From the IMG/VR virus record IMGVR_UViG_3300045972_000152, positions 1 to 64,000 of that record: DNA of 64,000 bases; one strand, 5' to 3'. Made by a program: the position numbers and the translations under genes. Origin of the DNA: a virus. How positions within the stretch are numbered: the first letter of the stretch is position 1; the number at the start of each line of letters is the position of its first letter. The notes beneath the pieces were generated by a model. It worked only from the letters and a program-made list of their open reading frames with translations. It did not search any database and was not told where the DNA came from. This document shows positions 15,224 through 25,048 of this stretch, one piece after another.

Positions 15224-18200
15224 TATTCACCTTGCCTCATTTTACGGGTCTGTTCGTTGGAGTTGACAACGAGTTTTTCAGTTAGTTCTATCATTCTGCT
15301 AAAACCTTCCTGCTGAACCCTAATTGAAGCTTCAAGTCTACGGTTAGTTTCTTCCATAGAATAGCTATCAGCGGTTCCATTTACACTAATACCATATCGT
15401 TGTAAGATATTGGAGGATTGCGGGTCTATGATAATTTCTCCCTTGTGACCGTAGAGAAGACCGTCAGCCGAAAGCCCCGAAGTACCTATCGCAAACGAAG
15501 GTATCTGACCGTTTGCAACTATCCCGGTTTTACCTGTGTTGGCGTTTTGCAACAAATTCTGGGTCCAGTTACCGTTGAACCCAATGATATCGTAAATGGT
15601 GGAACCATATTTGAGGGAACCCATGCCCCGGAACAAATCCGGGGTTTTGCTTTTGTAGTACCACGTAGCTGCCAACTCAGCTTGTGAGGGCTGAACCGGC
15701 GCAGGGGCCGCAGGGGCGTTCGGCGTTGTTGTATTGGTCACTCCACCATCTATCGCGTCTGCGGCAGTCTGAGTGCCACCCGGAGAGTTCTTCAGGTAAC
15801 CACTCAGGTATTTGGATATATCACCAGTATTGCCCACTACGTTAAGTAAAGCTGCTAACTGCTTATCATTACCGTCAGCCAGTGCAGTCTGAATGGAGTT
15901 CAAGGTATCCAACTGCTTCTGAACTACCTCAAGACTGGGATCACTACTGGTTAATCCTACAAGATTGCTTAGAGTGGCTACGATATCCGCCTTGTCGGAC
16001 TGAAATTGGGCGTTAGAGGCGTTGTAGTTACCTGAGGCTGTCAGGAGGTCATTGGCCTTACTAACTATGTCCTGAAGGGCCTTTTTGTCGCCGGATTGTG
16101 CAAGAGCCTTCACAACCTCATAGGTACCTTTCGCATTAAAGTAACTATCCTGCGGGGAAAGGGTTGATTTTATAATTCCCGTTAAGCCCTGAAGAAGATT
16201 TATCTTAATGGAAAGTGTGTCGTTTAACGCTTGTTTGAATACATCAGCTATAGCTCTTGCTTTTTCTAACTGCTGCACCTGAGCCAGTTTTATAAGATCG
16301 TATCCATTCTTCTGTGCATCAAGCATTTCCTGTTCTTGGGTAATCTGAAGCTTATACATCTTTTCGGTGTAAGTTAGGCCCTGTGCCGTATAAGTTCTAT
16401 CTTGAAGATCGGTGGTGAACTTCTTCACCGAATCGGCAAGGTCGGTAGCAGCCGTTGTTGCGTCCGACATTGCCGGTGCGAGCTTCATAAGGGAGAGATA
16501 CAGCGCAGCACCCTTATCCGTGTTCAGATCAAGACCGTCAACAAGTTTCCTAAACTGCTCGTTGGTTTTAGGGATAGCCCAATTCAATCCATCGTTGGCA
16601 GCATTCATTTCCCGAATACCCACCGCAACCTGACGCTCCCCATCCAACTGTTTTAGGTGCGATTGTTCAGTTTTGGTATAAAGTTTGCTGAAGTAATCAT
16701 CCTGAAGTTTGTTTAACTTATCTACCCCACCAGCAGCCTCAGCTAACTTTGACGCCTGATTTCCGCCAGCTAAAGTAGAATTGATAAGACTGTGCCCGGT
16801 AAGCTGAAGTTTCTCGTTAACCCCCTGAAGCGCAGTAGTGAGACGGATGAGCGAATCATACGCAGATTCACCATAGTACGCATAGTCCTTTAATCCGCTG
16901 ACGTTCTGACCAATGATATCAGCCGCTTTACTGAACCAAGTGGTGAGGTCCTTCTGTATCTCTTCCGTAGTACGACCGCTCGTTTGGATATTGGCAGACG
17001 GAAGATTCACCTTAGAAAGATCGACAGAAGTTCCGAGTATCGCAGCAGAGCGATTAACGGTATTCTCAATGTCTTTGATATTTTTCGTAAACGCACTGTT
17101 AAGCTGGTCGTTCAACTCTCCAAGTATTGTTCTATTTTTATCACTTGTGAACCAACCGCCCTCTTTCTTATCATTACGATAGGTTTCACCGGAGAACTGA
17201 CCGCTGTTAAGCCCCATTTTGATACCATAATCTTTGGTCTGCCAAGTGTTGCCCCAACCAAACATCGCATTACCCAAAGCTCCGAGTCCTGCTGTGAGTC
17301 CACCTATCAATAAACTGGTTATACCGCTCGACAGTATGCCCCCGGTCAAACCGCCGAGAGTAACCATTTTATCAAATCCATTATCAGATTTGTAACCAGT
17401 AGAGGGAGAGGTAAGGGTACCAGCCAATAAACCGCCAGCAGTTCCCGATTTGAACATATCAGCTATGTTAACCATACTTTCAGAAACTTTAGTCAGGGCG
17501 ATTGAAGCGTTTTCAGAACTATCAGCAATTCGCTGCAACTGTTGGAAAGTTGCACGGCTCTCCGTAGTCTGCAACGAACCACCTATCTTGGACCCAACAC
17601 TACCACCACCCACAACTCCGGTGTTAATTCCAGCCTTGCCGTCAACACCAGCGGAACCACCACCACCGCTAAATCCTGCACTCACGCCACCAATGGAGCC
17701 GCCCCCTTTATAGGAGGTGGACGCGATTTTGGCAAGCTGTGCTGCTCCGATAGCTGCCATGGCAATCGCAGCCGCTGTGCCTGCAATAGGCCCGAGGTCA
17801 GAGTATGCCCTCATGATAGCCACACCGGTTGAAACTATAACTTGCGCCGAACTGAGAGCCTTTGCTGCTTTGAACTGACTTTCGTTATTTTGATCCATCG
17901 AACCCGCTAACTGACCCATAAGGTCTGCCGCAGTGGTCGCGTAGGTCATCACCATTTCTTTCTTGAGAGTGTAAAGATCGGCTGTTTTCGATTGATCGTT
18001 AGCAGCCAAATCTTCTTGGATAGCGCGTATCTGTTCAGCAGTACCGGTTTCGCTTTCCAAGATAGTCCGCAACTCTCCGATCTTCTTTTCTTTAGTCAGT
18101 TCGAATTGACGCTGTATATCACGTTCACGTTTGGTGAACTGATCCACACCCATATCCTCAAACTTGAACTTAGAGGCGTCATTGCGATGAAGCTGCTCAA

Positions 18201-21200
18201 ACGCCTTTGCCACTTCGTTTAGCTTCTTAATCAGTTCGTCAAAAGCTTTGATAGCAGGAGGAAGACCCAAACGTGCAGGATCAAGGGGCAGGATTGAATC
18301 CCGCAACCTAGCGGCGGTACCCATTGCCCCGGCACTTTCCAAAAGCTGTGCTTTCAACTCAGTTTCATGTTTTAACTGTTCGTATATCGAATGAGCGGTT
18401 CTAATGGAGGACTGCTCGATTTGCTGAAACAGCGACTCAACCTCTTTGACGATAACATCACTATTATCAATTCCGTTATCGTTAGCCATTGCGTCAGATA
18501 TCTGCTTGTTCAGCATCCTCCTCTTGTATGCTTCGATATCAATAACAGAGCCGGTTGTGTCGCCACGGGATGCCTTGATCGCCGCCCCTAAGTCAACATA
18601 ACTCTGAGCTAGTTCCTTGACATGCCTCCGAGTGGCAAAGGTTTGATTCTCCGAATCAGTGGAACGGGCAGTCTCAAGGTTGTTTATTTCCTTCATCACT
18701 TCTTGGAGCTTGGTTCTCAACTCTATTTCGGTTTTGACCTGTGTCACATTCAGACTATTGATATTACGATTATTCTTATCAGCATCCTTACCCACGTCAA
18801 GGATTGAGATATTCGGTTCGGCCATTTTCTTCATGGCTTCGGATTCAGATATTCCGGTTTTCTCAAAAAGTTTATTTAGTATCTTCTGCTTACGTTCGTT
18901 CAGTATATTCAACTCGGAAGCGAGAACATTATCATTCATTCTCGCTTTACGGTCAATAAACTGCTGCTCAGATATCAATTGTAACGAATGCTGGTTACTG
19001 ACTTCGCCAACGAGAAGTTTAGTGCGGTTCTTTTCTTCCTGAAGTCTCCTATCAGTAAAGCTTTTATCTAACCCCAACCAAGCATCCATTATTTCTTTTT
19101 GGACGCGCAGAAGTTCAGCGGCAGTCTTGTCATCTTTGGGGGTTTCGGGCTTTTTGCCCTTGTACTCGGAAAGAGCGTCACGTTCCGACTGAAGTTTCAG
19201 ATTCTCTTGAAGCTGCTGGCGTCCGTTGCGTATCATATCTTGGACATTACGCAATTCTGCTTTTTTGCGTTCCACCGGATATAAACCATCGTTGTCCCGC
19301 ATACCTTTCCATATACCAAATCCCTCAAGCTCCTTAATCGAAGCCTTGAGTGCCGCTTCTTTGTCGATATAACTTTTAAGATTCGTATCGAAATCTTTAA
19401 GAGTAGAACTTTCCCTTTGCTGGGGAGTCATATCCTGCTCTTTGAGTTTCTTTATTTCGTTCTTGATTTTACGTTCATCTTCGACTAAGGCGGCGAAATC
19501 ACCACCCTGACCTATCTTAGCCAATGCGCTTGCTCTATCATCTTGACGATGATATAACTTGTCGAGTGCCCAATACAGTGACCCAACTACAATAACCAAA
19601 CCTTCGATAGTACCAAAGGCAAAGTGGGCCGCTGTTCCAATCGCCTTAAAGGTAGTCTCAACTATCCCACCAGCAAGCGCCAATGCGCGAGCACCAATCG
19701 TTGTACGGGCTTGAGCGGCTGCGTAAGCGTCTGCTGCTATTTGAGCTTCCCTTTGGGCCTCAGTGAGTATTTTTTGCGCCGTAGTGGTCTGATCCACGGC
19801 AGCAACAAACCGCTGCTCAGTGACAACCTGAATACTCTTTGCCTTTGAGAGTTTTTCAGTCAACGGAACCTGCGCCACAATGGAGTCGGCAAGCGTGGAA
19901 AGCGCTGCGTTTTCCTGTTTCTGCAACATCGTAACGCTGCGACGGATGTTGGATTCTTCAGCTTTAACTTTGAAAAACTGTTTTTCAGCTATCACAGCGT
20001 TTTCACGCAATGCAGCGTAGGGGGAATTCATCTGCAACGTATCAGCCGCCAACTCCGACATTTTGGCGCGAGTGTTCTCAAGGATAGCCTGTTTTTCAGC
20101 TATCCGCATGGTTATACTCTCAGCTTTAACGATCTTGGATTTCACATCAGATTCTACCTGACTGAGAGTTGCCTGAATATTGGCGGCGCGGGAAGTTGCA
20201 AAATCTTTATCAACCTTCATCGCGTCCTGAGTTGCCTTGACGTAATCGCGTTGGGCCTGTGCAGCAGCAAGGGTTTCATTCGCACCATCTAACTTTCCCT
20301 TGCTGCGGAGCAAGTCAGCTTTAGGTCCGTTAATAAGCATTGCCCCTGCATCGGGATTTAGTGCGTTCTGAGCAACACGACTTGCTAGAATGGTAGACTT
20401 GCCGAAATCGGATTCAATTGCTTTGTTAGCTAACAAAGAAGCCATAGCGGCAGTTCTATAAATCAGGTACGCTTCTGCCACGTTCATGATTGCTTCGCGG
20501 TGCTGCAACAGGAACTTGGTTCCATCAACAACATTGTGGAACAAGCCGTTGAGGGTTTCAGCTATGTCCTTGGCCTCACGTTTAAATTCCGGGTTGATTG
20601 TGATAGTTCCAGTTTTCTCATCTATGGTTATTACATAATCCGCAATCTCTTTGAGAGTTTTTTTGATAGACTCGAAAAGGGGGCCGACTGCTTCAGCGCC
20701 CCCCATCTTTGCAATGTCTTTCACGTTAGACCACAAACCGGCCCACGTTTTCTGAGTTTCTATTCCGGCTATTCGGAAACCTTCCAACCGCTTCATCAGA
20801 TAATCATACAAGGCGTCACCACCCTGCTTAACGGCCTTCATATATTCTTGGTTCTGAGCATTCATACCAAGAATAGTTGCTATCCGAGTATTGCGGGAGT
20901 TTACCGCACCCTTAAGCATATCCCGCGTTTCTTCACCTATCTGATTGTACGGCATACCGATTGCACCCGCCGCTTGAACCATGGCAAGAGTGTAGTCCAT
21001 TATCTGCTTGCGGTTAAATGCCTTAGCTTGAGCTTCCGGCAAAGTCACCTGATATGCGTAAATCAACTGATCCAGTGTTGCGGAAGTTTTGAAGTTAGCA
21101 ACGCGAAGTTGTTCTATCACGTTAGCTGAATCCTGCTGTGCGGCTCTCAGCGCGGCAGTACCCTTCAACGCCGCTTGAGTTGTTTTATCAATATACTCCC

Positions 21201-21609
21201 CACCCGATAAGAATGATGCCGAAATGGAAAGTCCAGCGGTTTCAATCTGTCCAAGATATTGGAGAGATTCGACAACCGCTGATTTGATAGCTCCTACTGA
21301 TTTATAGATACCCGCGACCATGACCGTTCTAGCGGCCAATCTCACGAACATGTTTTCAAGATCAGATACAGATACACCCGCGACTTGCACGCTTTCGGTT
21401 ATATCTGCCATGCTACGTTTAACGGTGTTAGCCGCGTCAGGTGCCGACTTCTGACCGGTAGAAGCAATCTTCCGGTCCAGATTATCGAACTTGGCTGCGG
21501 CCTTATCCACACCGAGCATAATGGCGTCTAGGGAGCGGTTAACTACCCGCTCCCCAGACTGGGCTTCAGTTCCATCAATTCCAACGCGAAGGAAGTTTTC
21601 GGTACCCAT
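15223..21609 (-). CDS. tail tape measure protein (2128 aa)
   Basis: Sets tail length and is ejected with the DNA. It is the longest gene in the window and follows directly after the frameshifted chaperone genes (TAATG), the standard position. It is mostly Ala/Lys/Glu/Gln-rich helix, with a hydrophobic segment near residues 660-685 (LVIVVGSLYW) that may enter the inner membrane. A Gly-rich patch lies near 1300-1350, followed by more hydrophobic and globular parts toward the C-terminus. No lysozyme or peptidase motif is evident. By the usual scaling of about 0.15 nm per residue it predicts a tail near 320 nm, very long for a siphovirus. Confidence 0.9.
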   Translation of the reverse strand: MGTENFLRVGIDGTEAQSGERVVNRSLDAIMLGVDKAAAKFDNLDRKIASTGQKSAPDAANTVKRSMADITESVQVAGVSVSDLENMFVRLAARTVMVAGIYKSVGAIKSAVVESLQYLGQIETAGLSISASFLSGGEYIDKTTQAALKGTAALRAAQQDSANVIEQLRVANFKTSATLDQLIYAYQVTLPEAQAKAFNRKQIMDYTLAMVQAAGAIGMPYNQIGEETRDMLKGAVNSRNTRIATILGMNAQNQEYMKAVKQGGDALYDYLMKRLEGFRIAGIETQKTWAGLWSNVKDIAKMGGAEAVGPLFESIKKTLKEIADYVITIDEKTGTITINPEFKREAKDIAETLNGLFHNVVDGTKFLLQHREAIMNVAEAYLIYRTAAMASLLANKAIESDFGKSTILASRVAQNALNPDAGAMLINGPKADLLRSKGKLDGANETLAAAQAQRDYVKATQDAMKVDKDFATSRAANIQATLSQVESDVKSKIVKAESITMRIAEKQAILENTRAKMSELAADTLQMNSPYAALRENAVIAEKQFFKVKAEESNIRRSVTMLQKQENAALSTLADSIVAQVPLTEKLSKAKSIQVVTEQRFVAAVDQTTTAQKILTEAQREAQIAADAYAAAQARTTIGARALALAGGIVETTFKAIGTAAHFAFGTIEGLVIVVGSLYWALDKLYHRQDDRASALAKIGQGGDFAALVEDERKIKNEIKKLKEQDMTPQQRESSTLKDFDTNLKSYIDKEAALKASIKELEGFGIWKGMRDNDGLYPVERKKAELRNVQDMIRNGRQQLQENLKLQSERDALSEYKGKKPETPKDDKTAAELLRVQKEIMDAWLGLDKSFTDRRLQEEKNRTKLLVGEVSNQHSLQLISEQQFIDRKARMNDNVLASELNILNERKQKILNKLFEKTGISESEAMKKMAEPNISILDVGKDADKNNRNINSLNVTQVKTEIELRTKLQEVMKEINNLETARSTDSENQTFATRRHVKELAQSYVDLGAAIKASRGDTTGSVIDIEAYKRRMLNKQISDAMANDNGIDNSDVIVKEVESLFQQIEQSSIRTAHSIYEQLKHETELKAQLLESAGAMGTAARLRDSILPLDPARLGLPPAIKAFDELIKKLNEVAKAFEQLHRNDASKFKFEDMGVDQFTKRERDIQRQFELTKEKKIGELRTILESETGTAEQIRAIQEDLAANDQSKTADLYTLKKEMVMTYATTAADLMGQLAGSMDQNNESQFKAAKALSSAQVIVSTGVAIMRAYSDLGPIAGTAAAIAMAAIGAAQLAKIASTSYKGGGSIGGVSAGFSGGGGSAGVDGKAGINTGVVGGGSVGSKIGGSLQTTESRATFQQLQRIADSSENASIALTKVSESMVNIADMFKSGTAGGLLAGTLTSPSTGYKSDNGFDKMVTLGGLTGGILSSGITSLLIGGLTAGLGALGNAMFGWGNTWQTKDYGIKMGLNSGQFSGETYRNDKKEGGWFTSDKNRTILGELNDQLNSAFTKNIKDIENTVNRSAAILGTSVDLSKVNLPSANIQTSGRTTEEIQKDLTTWFSKAADIIGQNVSGLKDYAYYGESAYDSLIRLTTALQGVNEKLQLTGHSLINSTLAGGNQASKLAEAAGGVDKLNKLQDDYFSKLYTKTEQSHLKQLDGERQVAVGIREMNAANDGLNWAIPKTNEQFRKLVDGLDLNTDKGAALYLSLMKLAPAMSDATTAATDLADSVKKFTTDLQDRTYTAQGLTYTEKMYKLQITQEQEMLDAQKNGYDLIKLAQVQQLEKARAIADVFKQALNDTLSIKINLLQGLTGIIKSTLSPQDSYFNAKGTYEVVKALAQSGDKKALQDIVSKANDLLTASGNYNASNAQFQSDKADIVATLSNLVGLTSSDPSLEVVQKQLDTLNSIQTALADGNDKQLAALLNVVGNTGDISKYLSGYLKNSPGGTQTAADAIDGGVTNTTTPNAPAAPAPVQPSQAELAATWYYKSKTPDLFRGMGSLKYGSTIYDIIGFNGNWTQNLLQNANTGKTGIVANGQIPSFAIGTSGLSADGLLYGHKGEIIIDPQSSNILQRYGISVNGTADSYSMEETNRRLEASIRVQQEGFSRMIELTEKLVVNSNEQTRKMRQGE

Positions 21610-22417
21610 TAGGATTTCCCCTTTGGTCTTATGCTGTGATGGTAACTGAGGAACGCTTCGTCTAAGGATTGGATATACGTTATGTAATCGTCCCTTTGAT
21701 CTACGTTCCCTATATCGTACACAGACAGATATAAAGCAATTTCACTAAATGGAATATTGGCAGGACCGCCCATTGTTATCTGACGGCTACTGCTGAGGAC
21801 TTGAAAAGCATCGTAGAATACAGCAAGATGATCTGACAGTTTCGGTTTTGCTTCTAGTGAAGGGGGGATTTCTCCCCCCTCCTGTGCTTGAGTGATAAGA
21901 AACTTTTCACGTTCCCCTCCCCATTGGAGTTGCCAGAGGAGGAACTTCTTTAGTTTCCCGAGTTTTCAGCAACCTCGATAGCGCGGAAGAGGCTGAAGTT
22001 TTCGGCCTGTGCTTTCACGTCCTGAAAGAGGCGAGGAATGTTTTTGAAGATGGTGCATACGCTGTCCCTGTTGTAGGGAAGCACGGCGCCATCCTCTGCC
22101 GGGACGCCGGTCACCCACTCCTCTTTCGGCTCGCCCTGTTCGCCTTCCTGAACTTCGATAACTTTTTTGGTTTCGAAGTTCAGGATGATTGAGTCAGCGT
22201 AGACTTCGCGGATCACCTGAGCGGCAACCTCATCGTCCATGGTACCGATAGCAAGCTGGCGCTCGTAGGGCTTCAGGCGTGCGGAAAGCAGGTTCTTGAA
22301 CTTCTTGTTGGAACCCCCGGCGTGAGCGATCTTTACACGAAAATCGCCGTAGTCGAGGATGATGCCTTCCTGCTCAAGTTTCTCATCGGTTTTGAACATT
22401 GCGTAGGGGTTTGCCAT
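21609..22417 (-). CDS. tail assembly chaperone, -1 frameshift fusion (GT-type)
   Basis: Predicted fusion made when ribosomes slip at GGGAAAC (21953-21959). The 155 residues of the short chaperone continue in the -1 frame for 114 more residues to TAA 21609-21611, which overlaps the tape measure ATG. The extension begins LKKFLLWQLQW and carries a helical, acidic sequence typical of the T part of lambda-like gpGT. The T frame has no good start of its own, so slippage explains it. In lambda-like phages the fusion binds the tape measure and recruits tail tube subunits. Ratio and efficiency are not visible. Confidence 0.85.
21950..22417 (-). CDS. tail assembly chaperone, short form (G-type)
   Basis: 155 residues from ATG 22417 (AAAAGGAGAATTACC before it) to TAA 21950. 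The protein has a KLEQEGIILDYGDFRVKI start, a helical core with AQVIREVYADSI, and an acidic Gly/Glu segment. It lies between tail tube and tape measure, where the short chaperone of the gpG/gpGT pair is always found. The slippery heptamer occupies the last codons just before the stop. A frame upstream to 22471 is open but has no binding site. Confidence 0.85.
   Translation of the reverse strand: MANPYAMFKTDEKLEQEGIILDYGDFRVKIAHAGGSNKKFKNLLSARLKPYERQLAIGTMDDEVAAQVIREVYADSIILNFETKKVIEVQEGEQGEPKEEWVTGVPAEDGAVLPYNRDSVCTIFKNIPRLFQDVKAQAENFSLFRAIEVAENSGN
21953..21959 (-). other. -1 programmed frameshift site GGGAAAC
   Basis: On the minus strand the last in-frame codons are TCG GGA AAC before TAA, so the heptamer G-GGA-AAC has the exact X-XXY-YYZ phasing. 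Slipping to GGG-AAA opens the 114-codon T frame. Confidence 0.85.
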
Positions 22418-22449
22418 GGTAATTCTCCTTTTGTTTCTTCGGGGTATAA

Positions 22450-22469
22450 GCCCCGGACAATTCCGGGGC
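22450..22469 (-). terminator. stem-loop between tail tube and tail chaperone genes, possible attenuator
   Basis: A perfect 8-bp GC-rich stem (22450-22457 with 22462-22469) and a 4-base loop, followed on the minus strand by only a short T stretch. It lies about 33 bases before the chaperone ATG. It could partly end or stabilise transcripts so that chaperones are made in smaller amounts than the tail tube. Confidence 0.5.
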
Positions 22470-22608
22470 AATTTGACTACGAAAAATGGTCTAGGTTAGG
22501 CTTTTGGCTACCGGTGTGGTTCTTTCCTTGCGTAAAGAAAAAAGAGGCGGTAAAAGGGCAATTCCCTACGTGCCGGGAAGCCATCAACACTCCGCCCCAC
22601 CCCGACCT

Positions 22609-23793
22609 TTAAACGATTTTGTCGATCTGAAGCGTTGCGCCGCCGAACAGGCCACCGGCAGAACTGGGGTTACCTTCCACGGTGAAAGAAGCCATCACGT
22701 CCTGATTAGGACCACCGGCTACGATCTTGGGATCCATCAGGGTAGCGTTAGCGAGGGTGAAGACGAAACCGGCCCCGTTAACGTCGCAAGCCGAGAAGGA
22801 CAGCATCGACTTGGTTTCGTTCAGGTACTCGGTGTACTGGTTGAAGTCCTTGAAATACAGGTCCACGGAACCATTGACATCCAGAAGACCTTTTCTCATG
22901 CCCTGCGCGGCAGCAGAACCCATCGCCAACTGAGCGGCAGCGGACTGACCCTGCCATTTGAGGTCGATCTTCTGAATCTTGGCGGTAAGTGCGGCAGCAC
23001 CGCGATATACCGCACCGAAACCGGTGGTGGTGTTGAACACGTCACCGGAAGCGGCGACAAGCTGCGCCCCGGTGGAACCATCAGCAGTAACGTTGAGCTG
23101 ATCCTGAGCGAGGAAAGTCAGGTCACCAGAGAAGAAGCCGCCGGTTGCTCCCGATACACCGCCGCTGGTAGGCCACGCGCCCGGATATTGGAGAAACAGG
23201 CTGCTCGACAACATCTTCTGGATGAAGAAGGATTGGAAGACGTTGGCGTTCAGCACTTTCTGGCCGTTGATGGTAATCGGGTCGCCCACAACCTTGGTTG
23301 CCGGGGGAGCCGGAAGTGTGGTGATCTTGCCAGCAACCACGCTGAGAACCTGATACAAACCGTTGATACCACCCGTCCCGGTAAAGCCACGAACCCGGAG
23401 CCACGAACCTGCGGTGACGTTGCCGGTGATGAAACCGTTTCCGCTGTCAGTGAAACCGTCAGCAACGGCTGCGATGGTAGATGCCGCTATGTTAACGGCG
23501 GTCAGCGGGGTACCCATGATGGAAGCCGCCAACATATCGAACGGAGTTGCGTTCGACAAGGAGAACTTCAGGTCACCCTTGGTTTCGACCTTCTGGGTCA
23601 CGGCTGCGGATACCTGACCAGAAGGGTTGATTTCGGACGGACGGCCACGCCCCTTAGTCTGGGTGAAGCCCTCGGAGTCCATCCGCAACTGCTGGAAAGC
23701 AACTGCGGGTTTGACGCCCCATGCTGCTTCGGGCGCGTAGGACATGCTGACATCATTGGACGATATTGCTGCGTTGTAACCGGTACTCGGCAT
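22609..23793 (-). CDS. tail tube (major tail) protein
   Basis: 394 residues, Ala/Gly/Thr/Ser-rich and beta-patterned, starting with an AWGVKPA segment and a long repetitive central domain. It resembles the phage tail tube 2 family by overall layout: N-terminal LRMDSEGFTQ strand, central Ig-like insertion, C-terminal VEGNPSSAGG. It lies immediately upstream of the frameshifted chaperones. A strong AGGAGG site fits high expression. The central insertion of about 100 residues (Gly-rich, around 110-220) could form a surface domain. Confidence 0.75.
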   Translation of the reverse strand: MPSTGYNAAISSNDVSMSYAPEAAWGVKPAVAFQQLRMDSEGFTQTKGRGRPSEINPSGQVSAAVTQKVETKGDLKFSLSNATPFDMLAASIMGTPLTAVNIAASTIAAVADGFTDSGNGFITGNVTAGSWLRVRGFTGTGGINGLYQVLSVVAGKITTLPAPPATKVVGDPITINGQKVLNANVFQSFFIQKMLSSSLFLQYPGAWPTSGGVSGATGGFFSGDLTFLAQDQLNVTADGSTGAQLVAASGDVFNTTTGFGAVYRGAAALTAKIQKIDLKWQGQSAAAQLAMGSAAAQGMRKGLLDVNGSVDLYFKDFNQYTEYLNETKSMLSFSACDVNGAGFVFTLANATLMDPKIVAGGPNQDVMASFTVEGNPSSAGGLFGGATLQIDKIV

Positions 23794-23824
23794 TTCTCCA
23801 CCTCCTGTTAGAATTAGTTATCGC

Positions 23825-24166
23825 TTACTGCTGGGTTTCTGCGGACCCTTCCTTCGGATTGGAGCGGGAACGACTGGGTTTGATGGTTGTGGCTTCCTCT
23901 TTCGGAGCCTCGTCGGTGGCTTCCTCTTTCGGAGCCTCGTCGGTGGTTTCTTCCTTGGGAGCCAGTTCTGCCCTACGGTCCACCACCTTACCCGCTTCGT
24001 CAATCTGGTCGGCCTTGTCCTGCATGACCAACGAGAGTTCCAAAGCGGTATCGGATTCGGTCAAAGCCTTGTCCAGCTTTTCGCTCTCTTCCGCTACGAG
24101 GGGGAAAGTTTCGCCCCTTCTGAACAGCCGCCCGTGGATGGTCTGATCTTCCTTCAGTCTGATCAT
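23825..24166 (-). CDS. small acidic protein with tandem EAPKEEATD repeats (113 aa)
   Basis: The N-terminal 40 residues (IHGRLFRRGETFPL) resemble a small phage head/tail accessory fold. The rest is a low-complexity tail with two near-identical copies of a nine-residue acidic repeat, matched by a 27-bp direct repeat in the DNA near 23890-23950, and a basic end. It lies between tail terminator and tail tube. Function unknown; the repeat is prone to slippage changes. Confidence 0.6.
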   Translation of the reverse strand: MIRLKEDQTIHGRLFRRGETFPLVAEESEKLDKALTESDTALELSLVMQDKADQIDEAGKVVDRRAELAPKEETTDEAPKEEATDEAPKEEATTIKPSRSRSNPKEGSAETQQ

Positions 24167-24190
24167 CAGTTTTCTCCTTTCGTTTAGAGG

Positions 24191-24622
24191 TTATTTCAAC
24201 TCGTCCCGGTAAAAGGGAATTGATACATTCACCTGATACCACCCATTTTTATCAACGCCTATATCTTTCGTTGCGCCGATCAAGCATTTGAAGTTCGTAC
24301 CAATAAATCCGTTAAATATCTGTTCAACTTTATCAGCAAGAGCGAGTCCGGGGAGATTACCCTTACCCAACCCTGTAAAACATTGCACCACGATGGTTCC
24401 TGTGTAGCGTACTATATTGTTTCCCGGCGACCCTATGCTTTTTTGCAGAGAGTAAGGAGCGCCGGGAGGTGGGTCATCGAGTATGTTGAACCGGACCCAC
24501 TTTGAGTCAGGCAGTTGGTCAGGCGGGTTAAAAGTGACGTTAGGCCAACTGATAGTAGTCAACCCGTTCCACTCCTGATTGAACCGCCTTCCTATTTCTA
24601 CATGCTCAGTCAGGATACTCAT
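24191..24622 (-). CDS. tail terminator protein
   Basis: 143 residues with the alpha/beta plan of tail terminator-like proteins (DUF4128 type). A long N-terminal strand-helix with TISWPNVTF is followed by a GTIVVQCFTGLGKG strand near 75, a helix with ALADKVEQIF, and a final strand pair. ATG overlaps the stop of the previous gene (ATGA). Position between the gp10-like protein and the tail tube supports the role of capping the tube and joining it to the head. Confidence 0.7.
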   Translation of the reverse strand: MSILTEHVEIGRRFNQEWNGLTTISWPNVTFNPPDQLPDSKWVRFNILDDPPPGAPYSLQKSIGSPGNNIVRYTGTIVVQCFTGLGKGNLPGLALADKVEQIFNGFIGTNFKCLIGATKDIGVDKNGWYQVNVSIPFYRDELK

Positions 24623-25044
24623 AAGTTATCAACCTCTATTTGAAGCTGGTTAAGCGCCCCTTGCATCATCCCTGTCGGAGCCTGAGAACTATGACCGTCC
24701 TCCAAGACTTCGATATACGGAACGTTGTTGTAAACCCAAATAACCGGCTTATCTGGTATCTTGAACAGCGCCCCTTTAACGTCAAATGGGGGAACCGTTG
24801 TCGGTATTCCATCTTTCGGACGAGTACCTATCGGTTCGGTGGGGCAGTTCCAACCTATGAATACCGCCCAGTTATTTCTCGCCCAACCAGTATCAACCGG
24901 AGTTTTGGGGCCTGAAGAAGAACCCGCCACAACGAAACTGTGAAGCTTAAACGCAATGCGACCACACAGCTTTGCATGGTCCTTTATCACTTGGCCTTTA
25001 TAGTTCTCAAGGCTCAGTTTAAATTCTTTGACATTCTTTATCAC
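24619..25044 (-). CDS. HK97 gp10-like neck/tail completion protein
   Basis: 141 residues with the family's hallmarks: TPVDTGWARNNW in the middle and VPYIEVLEDGHSSQAPTGM near the C-terminus. GTG start behind CAGG. Known members sit at the head-tail interface. Its order after the two connector genes agrees. Confidence 0.8.
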   Translation of the reverse strand: MIKNVKEFKLSLENYKGQVIKDHAKLCGRIAFKLHSFVVAGSSSGPKTPVDTGWARNNWAVFIGWNCPTEPIGTRPKDGIPTTVPPFDVKGALFKIPDKPVIWVYNNVPYIEVLEDGHSSQAPTGMMQGALNQLQIEVDNL

Positions 25045-25048
25045 TGTG

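Noticed and set aside
22504-23811. 435-codon plus-strand ORF opposite the tail tube gene
   Set aside because: It is the antisense of a gene supported by position, binding site and fold pattern; its own start lacks a site and the protein has no family resemblance. The same holds for 27111-28010 opposite the capsid gene.
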